Part shown: piece by piece, positions 11,621 through 22,266 of the stretch | Layout: each line of letters starts with the position of its first letter | How positions within the stretch are numbered: position 1 is the stretch's first letter | Made by a program: the position numbers and the translations under genes | From: Abelmoschus esculentus | Lineage: Eukaryota; Streptophyta; Magnoliopsida; Malvales; Malvaceae | DNA length: 64,000 nucleotides | Direction: 5' to 3' | Assembly: GCA_035048815.1 (NCBI GenBank) | Contig: JAUCBN010000018.1 | Location: forward strand, 16,201,001 to 16,265,000 | The notes under the pieces: model-generated | What the model was told of the DNA's origin: nothing | Database searches by the model: none | What the model saw: the letters and a program-made list of their open reading frames with translations, nothing else

Positions 11621-13185
11621 TGATAAGAGGGCTCCTTGTTGAGGACGCCTTCTTGATTGTTTCGGATCTAGGATTGAAGTAAGATGTCTCCTGCAATAAG
11701 CATGGCTGCAAATTGGTGTTTAAAAGGGCTGAAAAATTTAGGTAGACAGAATGTAGAAGATGAAGGCTCGGAGAAGTTGACAATGGTGGAACGTTGAAAG
11801 TATTGGTTTGGTTATGGCTAGGTTTGGTCTTTGGTGAGGTGACTGGTGAGAAATGAAGTTTCTGACAAGGTTGAAAAATAGGATGCAAGGGGTAGTACGA
11901 AAATGAAATAAAAACAAGGAAAAGAAATAAAATGAAACAAACTCCAAGGATGAACTCGAACAATCTGTTGAACGAACCCGAACCTTATCTTGAACTTGCT
12001 TCAGACGGACTTGGACCCTTCGATTATCTACAACCGAGAACCCAAAGTATCAAAGGGGTTGACCACGCAAGCAACGAACTTGAGAAGTCAGAAAGTTCTC
12101 AAAAGAACCGAAATGAGAGAAATTCTCACAAAAGTAAATTTCATTCAAATTGTCTTTTTTTTTTTTTACATTACAAAGTATACATATATATAGGCTAGTA
12201 CAAGGGAGTTGGCGCCTAGAATACTTGGCCAGAATTGAATTGGAAGTTTCAGATGAGTGGCTGAAATGTAAGCACAATTAACATGTGTTAATTATGTTAA
12301 ATGTGGATGAGAAAACTACTCATCCTTATCCTTTGTGGCCGGCTGGTTTTGGAGGGAGGGAAGACTGAATTTCAAACATTTAACACATGTGTTTTATGTG
12401 TGAAATTCAAAGGAAATAACTCCTTGTCCTTATCTTACTTTGACGCCAACTTCAAGGAGGGAAATCTTGAAATTTGAATCTGCCACATGCCATGCACATG
12501 CACATGCTTGGAATGGATGGTGGACGCCCCTCATGCTGGTCACATGACCATGACACACTCTCCCACGTGGAGGACACCTTTGAGCTATCCCGGGACTCAC
12601 CAGCTTGAGTTGAGCTAGTAGAGCTGGAGTTGAGCTGAATGGAGCTGAGTTGAGCTGAATTCAGCTAGCTGAAGTGTTGAGGATTAGTTGAGCTGAAACG
12701 AGCTGCTAGAAATCCATTGAGCTTTTCCCGAGCTAAGGTGAAGTCCTTCATTTGGTACTCTTCCTTGTGCCTATGAGAAAACAAAAGTTATACCATCATA
12801 AGTATTGTAAACTTATTAAAGAAAGTTAAAACAAGCTGAAAAACATAGTTATCATATTGGAAAACATGTAACAAGCTAAAGAAACATGGTAAACATGATT
12901 ATGAGCTTGTGTTCTTATTGAACTTATTGAAAACACACCTATTTACATGCTTAATAAACACAATACTAGCTTAAGTACTATATAGTTACAAGATGTTACA
13001 CATCAGTATGTAACATAGTGTAAAGTTTATTCTCTAAGGCATATGCATTATTAAGGGATTCTGAGACTTGTAAACATTTAAGAATAAGAACTTCCCTGAA
13101 TTGCTTAGCCTTTGATCGAGTGATGGGTCCTGATGGTAAGACCTCCGGATCAGCTGTTTGAGCTTGTGTAGATGTGCTCACATCA
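11621..13185 (-). mobile_element. 3' LTR of the CRM-like element
   Basis: 1565 bp, TG...CA ends. In element orientation its first 190 bp encode the last 62 residues of the polyprotein plus the stop (12996). An AGCT-dense tract of 13 tetramers in about 160 bp (near 12575-12735) follows, then a TATA-like element (12185-12192), a 13-base A-run on the element strand, and the 3' end. Polyadenylation is expected here, but I cannot place the site. Confidence 0.93.
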
Positions 13186-16100
13186 TCCCCCCCTTCTTGA
13201 AAAGGATTTGTCCTCAAATCTGCAGAATCATTAAAAGGGGATAAGTCGGAAACATTAAATGTAGCACTTACATTGTATTCACCCGGCAAGTCCAACTTGT
13301 AAGCATTGTCGTTCACTTTCTCAACCACTTGAAAAGGACCATCTCCTCGTGGTAACAGCTTGGACCGTCGTTGGGTTGGAAAACGTTCCTTTCGGAAGTG
13401 AATCCAAACCCAATCTCCAACATCGAAGGTAACTCGCTTACGTCCTTTGTTCGCTTGCTTCTCGTATTGTTGAGTCCTTCGTTCAAGGTTATCTTTAACC
13501 TGTTGATGCAACTTCTTTACATAATCAGCCTTGGATTGTCCGTCCCTATTCGTCACTTGTTCATATGGCAAAGGCAACATATCGAGAGGAGTGATAGGAT
13601 TAAATCCATAAACAACCTCAAAAGGTGACATTTTAGTAGCAGAATGAACGGCATGGTTATATGCAAATTCAACATGCGGCAAACAATCTTCCCACGTCTT
13701 AATATTCTTTTTGATGATGGAACGGAGTAAAGTAGATAAAATACGATTAACAACCTCAGTTTGTCCATCAGTTTGGGGATGACAAGTAGTAGAAAACATA
13801 AGTTTCGTACCTAATTTGCTCCAAAGAGTCCTCCAGAAGTGACTCAAGAATTTTACATCCCTGTCAGAAACAATCGACCTAGGAATACCATGTAAACGCA
13901 CAATTTCCTTAAAGAACAAGTTAGCCACATTAACAGCATCATCGGTCTTATGACACGCAATGAAGTGTGCCATCTTTGAGTACCTGTCAACCACAACAAA
14001 GATACTATCTCTACCTGTCCTAGTCCTAGGCAATCCCAACACAAAATCCATAGATATATCAGTCCAGGGGGAGTCGGGAATAGGTAAAGGTAAGTACAAA
14101 CCGTGTGGTAATACCTTCGACTTTGCTTTCTTACATGTCACGCATCGTTCACACATCCTTTCGACGTCTCGTCGCATCTTTGGCCAGAATAGGTGCTCCT
14201 TGAGAATGTGTAACGTCTTGGTGACTCCAAAGTGTCCCATAAGTCCTCCTTCATGAGCTTCTCGAATTAGGACCTCTCGAATTGACCCTTGAGGAATGCA
14301 GAGTCTTCCTTCTTTGAAAAGATAATCATCATGTCGATAAAATTTCTCATCTGCACCCTTTTCACACAATGTATATCTTTCTCCAAAATCAGGGTCAGTA
14401 GCATATAATTCTTTGATATAGGCAAACCCAATCAAATGAGAGTCTAAGTAATTCAGAAGTGCATACCTACGGGGTAAGGCATCTGCTACAACGTTGTCTT
14501 TACCTTTCTTATATCGAATGACATAAGGAAAAGATTCTAGAAATTCAACCCACTTAGCATGCCTTTTATTCAACTTATGCTGACCTGTTATGTGCTTCAA
14601 AGCTTCGTGATCGGTGTGAATTACGAATTCTTTCGGTAAGAGATAGTGCTGCCATGTTTCAAGAGCTCGAATCAATGCATACATCTCTTTGTCGTACACT
14701 GGATAATTCAAGGTAGCACCACTTAACTTCTCGCTGAAATAGGCAATAGGTCGCTTCTCCTGTGATAAAACGGCTCCAATTCCTATTCCTGAAGCATCAC
14801 ACTCAATCTCGAACATTTTATCAAAGTTAGGTAAGGCTAACACTGGGGCCTTAGTCAAATAATCCTTAATTTTCAAGAAGGCTTCTTCCTGTTCATCACC
14901 CCAATTGAAGACTGAATTCTTCTTTATAATCCCGGTTAAGGGGGCGGTAATGGAACTGAAATTAGGTACAAACCGACGATAAAAACTAGCTAAACCATGA
15001 AAAGATCTAACCTGACTTATTGATGTCGGTCGAGGCCAATCCTGAATCGCCTTCACCTTTTCTGGATCGACTTCCACACCCTGTGCAGTCACGATAAAAC
15101 CAAGAAAGGTAACCTTATCAGTACAAAACATACATTTCTTCAGATTACCAAATAACCTTTCTTTTCTCAATGTGCCAAGAACATTCCTCAAGTGTTCCTC
15201 GTGATCCTGCAAAGACTTGCTGTATATAAGAATGTCATCAAAGTACACAACACAATATTTTCCAATGTAAGATCGTAAAACATGATTCATCAGACGCATA
15301 AAGGTGCTAGGTGCGTTAGTTAAACCGAAAGGCATCACTAACCACTCGTACAGACCCAATTTCGTTTTGAAGGCTGTCTTCCATTCGTCGCCTTCTCGCA
15401 TCCGAATCTGATGATATCCACTCTTTAAATCAATTTTGGAAAATATGGTCGCACCACACAACTCATCTAGCATGTCATCAAGACGAGGAATGGGATGCCT
15501 ATACTTGATGGTAATCTGATTCACCGCTCGGCAATCAACACACATTCTCCATGTTCCGTCTTTCTTGGGTACTAAAAGCACTGGTACAGCGCACGGACTT
15601 AAACTTTCCCGAATGTAACCCTTTTCCATCAACTCGGTGATTTGTTTTTGAAGTTCCTTTGTTTCTTCTGGATTACTTCGATATGCTGGCCGATTTGGAA
15701 TGGTAGCTCCCGGAATGAAATCAATTTGATGTTCTATACCTCGAATAGGTGGCAACCCACTCGGTGTCTCATCCGGAAACACGTCTTCAAACTCCTGCAA
15801 AAGAGACGTAATAGATGTAGGCAAATCATTAGGAATATCAGATAACAAACAATACTCCTTATACATTAAAATAAGTAAAGTTTGTTGAGAGGAAAGACAT
15901 TTCCTGATATCCTTGCCGCTCGCATATACGTTCGTCTTCTTCCTTTCTGTTTTGACTTCCTCGACATTCTTTCTCAATCGAACCTGATCTTCTTGCACTT
16001 GACTCGGTGTCAAAGGTGCTAAGGTGATCTTCTTACCTGCATGTGTAAAAGAATATCGATTTGTAATTCCATCATGCAACGTACCTTTGTCGTATTGCCA

Positions 16101-17603
16101 TGGACGTCCCAAAAGTAGGTGACACGCATCCATTGAGACGACATCACAAAGGATTTCATCTTTATACCTCCCTATGGTAAATGGTACCGAAACTTGTCTA
16201 GTAACTCGTACTTCTCCGCCATCATTTAACCATTGAAGACGGTATGGTTTGGGATGCTTCGTCGTCTTTAAGCCTAACTTATCAACCATGAAAGAACTTG
16301 CAACATTAGTACAACTACCACCATCAATAATGACAACACATACCTTGTCGTTAATGAGGCATCTAGTATGGAAGATGTTTTCTCGTTGCTGGTCGTCTTG
16401 TGTAGGTGTAGCATTTAGACTTCTTTTTATGACAAGTGCTTCACCGGTCATGTATGTATCCAAGGCATCATCCGCATCATCCTTGTCTTCCTCGTGTAAA
16501 GGTTCATGTTCTTCATTGTCGGATTCAGACTCAATCTCTCCGTTTTCTAACATCAACATAGTCTTCCGATTAGGACATTGGCTTGCAATATGTCCTCTTC
16601 CAAGACACTTAAAGCATTGAATATCCCTTGAGCGTTCTGGACGTTCTGGTTGTGCATTTTGCTTCCCACGCCCAACATCTACAATCGGGGCCTTTGGCTT
16701 GCTCGTTTCACCCTTCTCTTTGTTTTGAAACGGTACTTGTTTCCTGAAATTGTTAGAAGGATTGAAAACAGAATTGGAAGGAGGTCTGAAAGAATTATTA
16801 CCTCGGGATGACGACATCTTTCTTCGTTGCTGCCTCTCAACCTTAATTGCCATTTGCACCATTTCGTCTAATTCGACGTAATGTTGCAATTCAACAGCAT
16901 TGGCAATGTCGGTGTTCAAACCTGAAAGGAATCGCGCCATGGTTGCTTCTCGGTCTTCCTCAATGTTAGCACGCATCATGGCCATCTCCATGTCTTTAAA
17001 ATAATCTTCGACGCTTCGATTTCCTTGTTTCAAAGTTTGTAACCTTTGAAATAGGTCTCGATGGTAATGGGATGGTACGAATCTCTTTCTCAAAATTCTT
17101 TTCATCTCTGCCCATGTATTGATTGGACCTTCACCGGTTCGTCTTCTACTTAGAATCAATTGATCCCACCAAATTAAGGCATAGTCAACGAACTCCATCG
17201 CTGCCAATTGAACCTTCTTCTGGTCAGAATAATTGTAGCAATCAAAGACGTGTTCCACCTTGCTTTCCCACGCAAGATATGCATCCGGATCTGATCGTCC
17301 TTGAAAAGGGGGTATGGCAACTTTGATGTTGTTCAAATTGTCATCCAGTTGTGCCTGGTGTTGTACACGCCTCCCATTTGTTCTAGGAGCATTCTGCCTC
17401 GGTTCTTGCACTTCTTCAACGTCATCATTGTTGTCATCATGGGAATTGTTTTGAGATCCCTCGATCTTGTCCATTCTCACGTGCAATTGTTCAATCTCTG
17501 ATTGCACTACTCTTCGGACTTCTCGAAGCATGGCTTGCATCATAAGGCTTGGTTGAACGTCGTTTTGTTGTTGATCATCACGATCTCCATTTGAACCTGC
17601 CAT
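12996..17603 (-). CDS. Gag-Pol polyprotein, CRM-like Ty3/gypsy
   Basis: An uninterrupted polyprotein of about 1535 residues that supplies everything for retrotransposition. I chose the Met at 17603 (MAGSNGDRDD); an in-frame Met 22 codons upstream adds a hydrophobic stretch unlike Gag. Order, with residues counted from MAGS: Gag (PPFQGRSDPDAYLAWE...); CCHC knuckle CFKCLGRGHIASQCP (about 330-344); protease with IIDGGSCTNVAS, using DGG where many have DTG or DSG (Asp about 427); reverse transcriptase with KIDLKSGYHQ and YFDDILIYS (787-790); RNase H with ECDASG (Asp about 936); integrase with an HHCC finger (from about 1117) and catalytic Asp 1186, Asp 1247, Glu 1283, the last two 35 residues apart; then a GPY/F-like part. 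There is no classical chromodomain. Residues from about 1473 on (DDVSTSTQ...GPITRSKAKQ) are encoded inside the 3' LTR. One oddity is ADALPRR where relatives usually have ADALSRR. Confidence 0.96.
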   Translation of the reverse strand: MAGSNGDRDDQQQNDVQPSLMMQAMLREVRRVVQSEIEQLHVRMDKIEGSQNNSHDDNNDDVEEVQEPRQNAPRTNGRRVQHQAQLDDNLNNIKVAIPPFQGRSDPDAYLAWESKVEHVFDCYNYSDQKKVQLAAMEFVDYALIWWDQLILSRRRTGEGPINTWAEMKRILRKRFVPSHYHRDLFQRLQTLKQGNRSVEDYFKDMEMAMMRANIEEDREATMARFLSGLNTDIANAVELQHYVELDEMVQMAIKVERQQRRKMSSSRGNNSFRPPSNSVFNPSNNFRKQVPFQNKEKGETSKPKAPIVDVGRGKQNAQPERPERSRDIQCFKCLGRGHIASQCPNRKTMLMLENGEIESESDNEEHEPLHEEDKDDADDALDTYMTGEALVIKRSLNATPTQDDQQRENIFHTRCLINDKVCVVIIDGGSCTNVASSFMVDKLGLKTTKHPKPYRLQWLNDGGEVRVTRQVSVPFTIGRYKDEILCDVVSMDACHLLLGRPWQYDKGTLHDGITNRYSFTHAGKKITLAPLTPSQVQEDQVRLRKNVEEVKTERKKTNVYASGKDIRKCLSSQQTLLILMYKEYCLLSDIPNDLPTSITSLLQEFEDVFPDETPSGLPPIRGIEHQIDFIPGATIPNRPAYRSNPEETKELQKQITELMEKGYIRESLSPCAVPVLLVPKKDGTWRMCVDCRAVNQITIKYRHPIPRLDDMLDELCGATIFSKIDLKSGYHQIRMREGDEWKTAFKTKLGLYEWLVMPFGLTNAPSTFMRLMNHVLRSYIGKYCVVYFDDILIYSKSLQDHEEHLRNVLGTLRKERLFGNLKKCMFCTDKVTFLGFIVTAQGVEVDPEKVKAIQDWPRPTSISQVRSFHGLASFYRRFVPNFSSITAPLTGIIKKNSVFNWGDEQEEAFLKIKDYLTKAPVLALPNFDKMFEIECDASGIGIGAVLSQEKRPIAYFSEKLSGATLNYPVYDKEMYALIRALETWQHYLLPKEFVIHTDHEALKHITGQHKLNKRHAKWVEFLESFPYVIRYKKGKDNVVADALPRRYALLNYLDSHLIGFAYIKELYATDPDFGERYTLCEKGADEKFYRHDDYLFKEGRLCIPQGSIREVLIREAHEGGLMGHFGVTKTLHILKEHLFWPKMRRDVERMCERCVTCKKAKSKVLPHGLYLPLPIPDSPWTDISMDFVLGLPRTRTGRDSIFVVVDRYSKMAHFIACHKTDDAVNVANLFFKEIVRLHGIPRSIVSDRDVKFLSHFWRTLWSKLGTKLMFSTTCHPQTDGQTEVVNRILSTLLRSIIKKNIKTWEDCLPHVEFAYNHAVHSATKMSPFEVVYGFNPITPLDMLPLPYEQVTNRDGQSKADYVKKLHQQVKDNLERRTQQYEKQANKGRKRVTFDVGDWVWIHFRKERFPTQRRSKLLPRGDGPFQVVEKVNDNAYKLDLPGEYNVSATFNVSDLSPFNDSADLRTNPFQEGGDDVSTSTQAQTADPEVLPSGPITRSKAKQFREVLILKCLQVSESLNNAYALENKLYTMLHTDV
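13186..13198 (-). promoter_or_regulatory. Polypurine tract of the CRM-like element
   Basis: On the element strand this reads AAGAAGGGGGGGA directly before the 3' LTR. Such purine tracts resist RNase H and prime plus-strand DNA. It lies inside the coding region, where it encodes part of EGGDD, so tract and protein constrain each other. Confidence 0.9.
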
Positions 17604-18300
17604 TGTTAGTAAAGAACAAACAACACAAAATAAAAATAAGGATAAATGGACCTCACAAAGTACACACACAAGATCCTCACAAGTTCACTCCAAAAAAAAA
17701 TAAAAATGGCACTCCAACACTCGTGTTTCACTCGGGAATACTTGAATGGCTCTTTTGATTCCCCTTCTGATCTCACACACACAAATGCCTTTTACCACTC
17801 CTTCTCTCGTTATAAGTTCTTTAGAGGACTAGCGTAGACTTTCTTCAAATCTGTCACAAGTGTTAGTCTTTAACAACAACGGTTAGTGACAATCGAAATG
17901 TAAGGTTCTGTCCAAAACAAATTCAGTTAGTGTTAAATGGAAAGAAAAGTGATGTAAAGTAAGGTAAAGGTTAGAAAGAAAGAAAAAGAAAAAAAAAAAA
18001 ATGGATTACTTACTACAAAGAAACACTTACTACTCTCCTTTCACCGAACAATCAATTCTTCATGCCCGGTTGATTATGGTAGTGTTTGATGCTGTAGAAC
18101 ACATTAAACTTGCATTTTCTTTCATCTTTTCAATACCATGAAGTGCTTTTCTTTCAACTATTGATATTCTGATTTTTTTTTTGAATTTTCGAAATTTTTT
18201 TTTAACTAGAGTTGACTTTGACTTTTTTTTTTTTGACTTTTTTTGTTTTTTGATTGTTTTTGCACTCACGAAGATGATTCTTACTTGTAATCCAACCTAG
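17604..18300 (-). other. 5' leader of the CRM-like element
   Basis: Untranslated sequence between primer site and gag. It holds homopolymer runs (A-rich on the plus strand near 17950-18000, T-rich near 18170-18250) and no ORF with recognisable domains. A packaging signal is expected here by family, but none can be pinpointed by eye. Confidence 0.75.
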
Positions 18301-18312
18301 GCTCTGATACCA
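18301..18312 (-). promoter_or_regulatory. Primer-binding site, initiator tRNA-Met type
   Basis: On the element strand this reads TGGTATCAGAGC, complementary to the 3' end of plant initiator tRNA-Met, two bases after the 5' LTR. Minus-strand DNA synthesis is primed here. The relative at 60294 has the same 12 bases. Confidence 0.92.
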
Positions 18313-18314
18313 CA

Positions 18315-19879
18315 TGATAAGAGGGCTCCTTGTTGAGGACGCCTTCTTGATTGTTTCGGATCTAGGATTGAAGTAAGATGTCTCCTGCAATAAGCATGGC
18401 TGCAAATTGGTGTTTAAAAGGGCTGAAAAATTTAGGTAGACAGAATGTAGAAGATGAAGGCTCGGAGAAGTTGACAATGGTGGAACGTTGAAAGTATTGG
18501 TTTGGTTATGGCTAGGTTTGGTCTTTGGTGAGGTGACTGGTGAGAAATGAAGTTTCTGACAAGGTTGAAAAATAGGATGCAAGGGGTAGTACGAAAATGA
18601 AATAAAAACAAGGAAAAGAAATAAAATGAAACAAACTCCAAGGATGAACTCGAACAATCTGTTGAACGAACCCGAACCTTATCTTGAACTTGCTTCAGAC
18701 GGACTTGGACCCTTCGATTATCTACAACCGAGAACCCAAAGTATCAAAGGGGTTGACCACGCAAGCAACGAACTTGAGAAGTCAGAAAGTTCTCAAAAGA
18801 ACCGAAATGAGAGAAATTCTCACAAAAGTAAATTTCATTCAAATTGTCTTTTTTTTTTTTTACATTACAAAGTATACATATATATAGGCTAGTACAAGGG
18901 AGTTGGCGCCTAGAATACTTGGCCAGAATTGAATTGGAAGTTTCAGATGAGTGGCTGAAATGTAAGCACAATTAACATGTGTTAATTATGTTAAATGTGG
19001 ATGAGAAAACTACTCATCCTTATCCTTTGTGGCCGGCTGGTTTTGGAGGGAGGGAAGACTGAATTTCAAACATTTAACACATGTGTTTTATGTGTGAAAT
19101 TCAAAGGAAATAACTCCTTGTCCTTATCTTACTTTGACGCCAACTTCAAGGAGGGAAATCTTGAAATTTGAATCTGCCACATGCCATGCACATGCACATG
19201 CTTGGAATGGATGGTGGACGCCCCTCATGCTGGTCACATGACCATGACACACTCTCCCACGTGGAGGACACCTTTGAGCTATCCCGGGACTCACCAGCTT
19301 GAGTTGAGCTAGTAGAGCTGGAGTTGAGCTGAATGGAGCTGAGTTGAGCTGAATTCAGCTAGCTGAAGTGTTGAGGATTAGTTGAGCTGAAACGAGCTGC
19401 TAGAAATCCATTGAGCTTTTCCCGAGCTAAGGTGAAGTCCTTCATTTGGTACTCTTCCTTGTGCCTATGAGAAAACAAAAGTTATACCATCATAAGTATT
19501 GTAAACTTATTAAAGAAAGTTAAAACAAGCTGAAAAACATAGTTATCATATTGGAAAACATGTAACAAGCTAAAGAAACATGGTAAACATGATTATGAGC
19601 TTGTGTTCTTATTGAACTTATTGAAAACACACCTATTTACATGCTTAATAAACACAATACTAGCTTAAGTACTATATAGTTACAAGATGTTACACATCAG
19701 TATGTAACATAGTGTAAAGTTTATTCTCTAAGGCATATGCATTATTAAGGGATTCTGAGACTTGTAAACATTTAAGAATAAGAACTTCCCTGAATTGCTT
19801 AGCCTTTGATCGAGTGATGGGTCCTGATGGTAAGACCTCCGGATCAGCTGTTTGAGCTTGTGTAGATGTGCTCACATCA
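18315..19879 (-). mobile_element. 5' LTR of the CRM-like element
   Basis: 1565 bp, matching the other LTR throughout by eye, including the length of its homopolymer run (13 T on the plus strand). It holds the promoter and a non-functional copy of the polyprotein tail: a 61-codon ORF at 19690-19875 starting MSTSTQAQ, which is the Gag-Pol C-terminus duplicated by the LTR and not a separate gene. Confidence 0.93.
18879..18886 (-). promoter_or_regulatory. TATA-like element in the 5' LTR
   Basis: CCTATATATATG on the element strand; the core TATATATA is the best TATA candidate, with transcription expected a few tens of bases downstream (lower plus coordinates). The related solo LTR at 33857-35308 has CTATATATTTAC at the matching place. 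Placed by sequence only. Confidence 0.6.
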
Positions 19880-19884
19880 GAATA
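19880..19884. repeat. Target-site duplication, right (GAATA)
   Basis: Second copy of the GAATA that flanks the CRM-like element. Confidence 0.93.
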
Positions 19885-20295
19885 GCTAATTAAAAGGAAT
19901 CCTAAGTAATAAATAAAATACTAATAATAATGGTCAAAGCTTTATAATCAAACTTTGAATTAATTTATTTAGTGTCTAATTCATCCAAAAACTTTATATA
20001 TTAGCTTCTGAGATGAATTTTACAAAATCTCATAATAATCCCGTATCTAGTTTTTTGCACGCGCAATCTTCGATAAAACAAACATATCTTGAGCACCCGA
20101 TATCCAATTGATGCGTTTCAAGATGCGTTGAAAAGGTAACTAAATAACGGTCAATTTATTAGAAGACAACTCTTCCCATAAATGCACGGAACACATCCAA
20201 AAAGTCAAGGCAACTTGGATGGCTTTCCAGACTTTACCAACAGATTCATATTTATGCTCAATGTGCATTACTTTAGCCCTCTCATGCATGTATCA
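19885..20295 (-). mobile_element. Solo LTR family X, copy 1, 5' part (minus strand)
   Basis: Continuation of the LTR interrupted at 11620. It is the reverse complement of the first half of 51385-52313 and ends CATGCATGTATCA at 20295, followed by AAGAG as target duplication. No coding capacity. Confidence 0.85.
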
Positions 20296-20897
20296 AAGAG
20301 AGTGGTCATCGATCACGGTATACGCTCCAAGATAGGCACTGTTCATTATGACATGCACTCGAAGAGAGGGGTCTTTTATCGCCATATACGCTCAAAGAGC
20401 AACGATGTCCATCACGGTATGTTCTCAAAGAGGGACCGCTCATTAAGGCATGCACATGAAGAGGGGTCATTCATTGCGATATACACACAAAGAGAGGGGT
20501 CGTCCATCATAGTATACGCTCCCGTTCATTATGACACGCACCGAAGAAAGGGGTCATTCATCGCGACATACGCTCAAAGAGAGGGGTCATCCATCATGGC
20601 ATACGCTCAAAGAGAGGGACTATTCATTATGACATACGCTCGAAGAGAGGAGTCATTCACCGCGACATACGCTTAAATAGAGGGGTCATTATGACATGAA
20701 CTCGAAGAGAGGGGTCATTCCGTCACGATATACGCTCTAAGAAAGGGACAGTTCATTATGACATGCAGTTGAAGAGAGGGGTCATTCATCGTGACATACG
20801 CTCAAAGATAGGGTCATCTATCACGGCATACGCACAAAGTGAAGGATCGTTCATTATGACATGCGCTCGAAGAGAGGGGTCATTCACCGCGACATAC
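20296..20897 (+). repeat. 33-bp satellite, segment 4
   Basis: About 18 monomers in plus orientation between solo LTR X and the 5'-truncated LINE copy 2. Several monomers are shortened, so the frame shifts more often than in other segments. Confidence 0.92.
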
Positions 20898-20904
20898 TGA
20901 GACC

Positions 20905-22266
20905 ATGAACAATGACCTTAATAAGGAATTCACAGCAGAAGAAATTGCCATTGCTTTTCGTGATATTGATCCGAGGAAACCCCCGAGAGTTTACGGATTT
21001 CCAAGTGGTTTCTTTAGAAAACATTGGGATATCCTTGGCCAAGACTTTATAAACCTCTGCCTCAGACTCCTAAGTGGGTCTGTTCGCATGGAAGAGGTCA
21101 ATCATACTATCATCGTTCTTATACCCAAAATTAATGATCCCACAACTATGTGACATCTCAGACTTATTAGCCTATGCACAGTTATCTATAAGACTGTTGC
21201 CAAAATGCTTGTTAATCGTGTGAAATCTGTCATCCCTTTATGTATAGGCGGTAATCAAGCTGCCTTTGTTCAAGGTAGGAACATTACCGACAATATTCTC
21301 ATTGCCCATGAGCTTATCCAGACTTTAAATACTGACGAGACCTCCCTTGCCAAAGGTACTAGTTTAAAAATGGACATGGAGAAAGCTTTCGACCATGTCG
21401 AATGTTCTTTTCTACAATAAATTATGCTCCATCTAGGTTTTAATGACAAATGGATTTCCCTTATTATAAATTGTGTCTCTTCTGTATCTTTTCAAGTATG
21501 TGTCAATGATTCTCTTTCATGACCTTTTAAACCTCAAAGAGGGCTTCGACAAGGAGATCCCCTTTCACCTTTCTTGTTTCTTTTGTGTACTCAAGGTCTT
21601 TCAGCATTGCTCAATGCTGAGAAAGTTATTGGCAATCTCCCTGGCCTTTGTGCTAGCAGAAACGACCCCTGTATAAATAACCTCCTCTTTGTTGATGATT
21701 GTGTGGTGTTCATTAAGAATACAACTACAGAAGCTCAACACCTCAAGGACGCTTTGCATACTTATGCCATTTCGTCTGGTCATGCGGTAAAATTTGAAAA
21801 ATCAACTATATATTTCTCATGCTAAACATCTACATCCCTTCGATAAGAAATCAATAACATCCTTAATATAAGAGAGGTCGATGACCCTGGTATTTATTTT
21901 GGGGTTCTACTTCTCATTTGGAAGAATAAGACAACAACTTTGGGTTTTACTAGAGACAAAATGAATGCTTATCTTAGAAAATGGGATAAGCACTTGCTCT
22001 CCTTTAGCGGTAGAGAAATTTTAATCAAATTTGTCGTACAATCAATGCCACAAAATGTTATGTCTTGTTACTTTCTACCCCAAAACATTATCGATGATAT
22101 GACTACTTCGATACGCCGCTACTGGTCATTGGGAAAAGCCGATAAATGTGGATGGCATATACTTCAGTGGGACACTATCTGTCTACCAAAAGCAGCCAGA
22201 GGTATAGGATTTTGCGATCTTCGCCATTTTAACATTGCGTTACTTGATAAACAATTTGGTGAATAA
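20905..22266 (+). pseudogene. LINE ORF2 reverse transcriptase, broken
   Basis: It reads AEEIAIAFRDIDPRKPP, GFPSGFFRKHWDILG, HTIIVLIPKI, GNQAAFVQGRNITDNILIAHE, KMDMEKAFDHVE, RGLRQGDPLSPFLFLL and NLLFVDDCVVF, the consecutive motifs of L1-type reverse transcriptases, with the paired aspartates kept. Stops interrupt it after NDPTTM, after CSFLQ and at the SLS/PFKPQ site shared with copy 1. The thumb part (21940-22266, DKHLLSFSGREILIKF) is open but separated by stops. Confidence 0.9.

Larger units (their letters stand above)
11621..19879 (-). mobile_element. Complete CRM-like Ty3/gypsy retrotransposon
   Basis: A structurally complete 8.26-kb LTR retrotransposon on the minus strand. From its 5' end: LTR 18315-19879, a 2-bp spacer, an initiator tRNA-Met primer site (18301-18312), a leader, one open gag-pol gene (17603-12996), a G-rich polypurine tract (13186-13198) and the second LTR 11621-13185. 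Each LTR is 1565 bp with TG...CA ends; I saw no difference between them at a constant offset of 6694. A 5-bp duplication GAATA flanks it (11616-11620, 19880-19884). The CRM assignment is from the gag and protease motifs and from the coding end lying inside the LTR. It should be very young and may be autonomous. Confidence 0.93.

Noticed and set aside
11607..11963. 118-codon minus ORF repeated at 18202-18657
   Set aside because: It is LTR sequence of the CRM-like element occurring twice because LTRs are repeated; it overlaps the non-coding R/U5-like part.
19690..19875. 61-codon ORF as an independent small gene
   Set aside because: It is the LTR-borne copy of the Gag-Pol C-terminus, lacking the rest of the gene.
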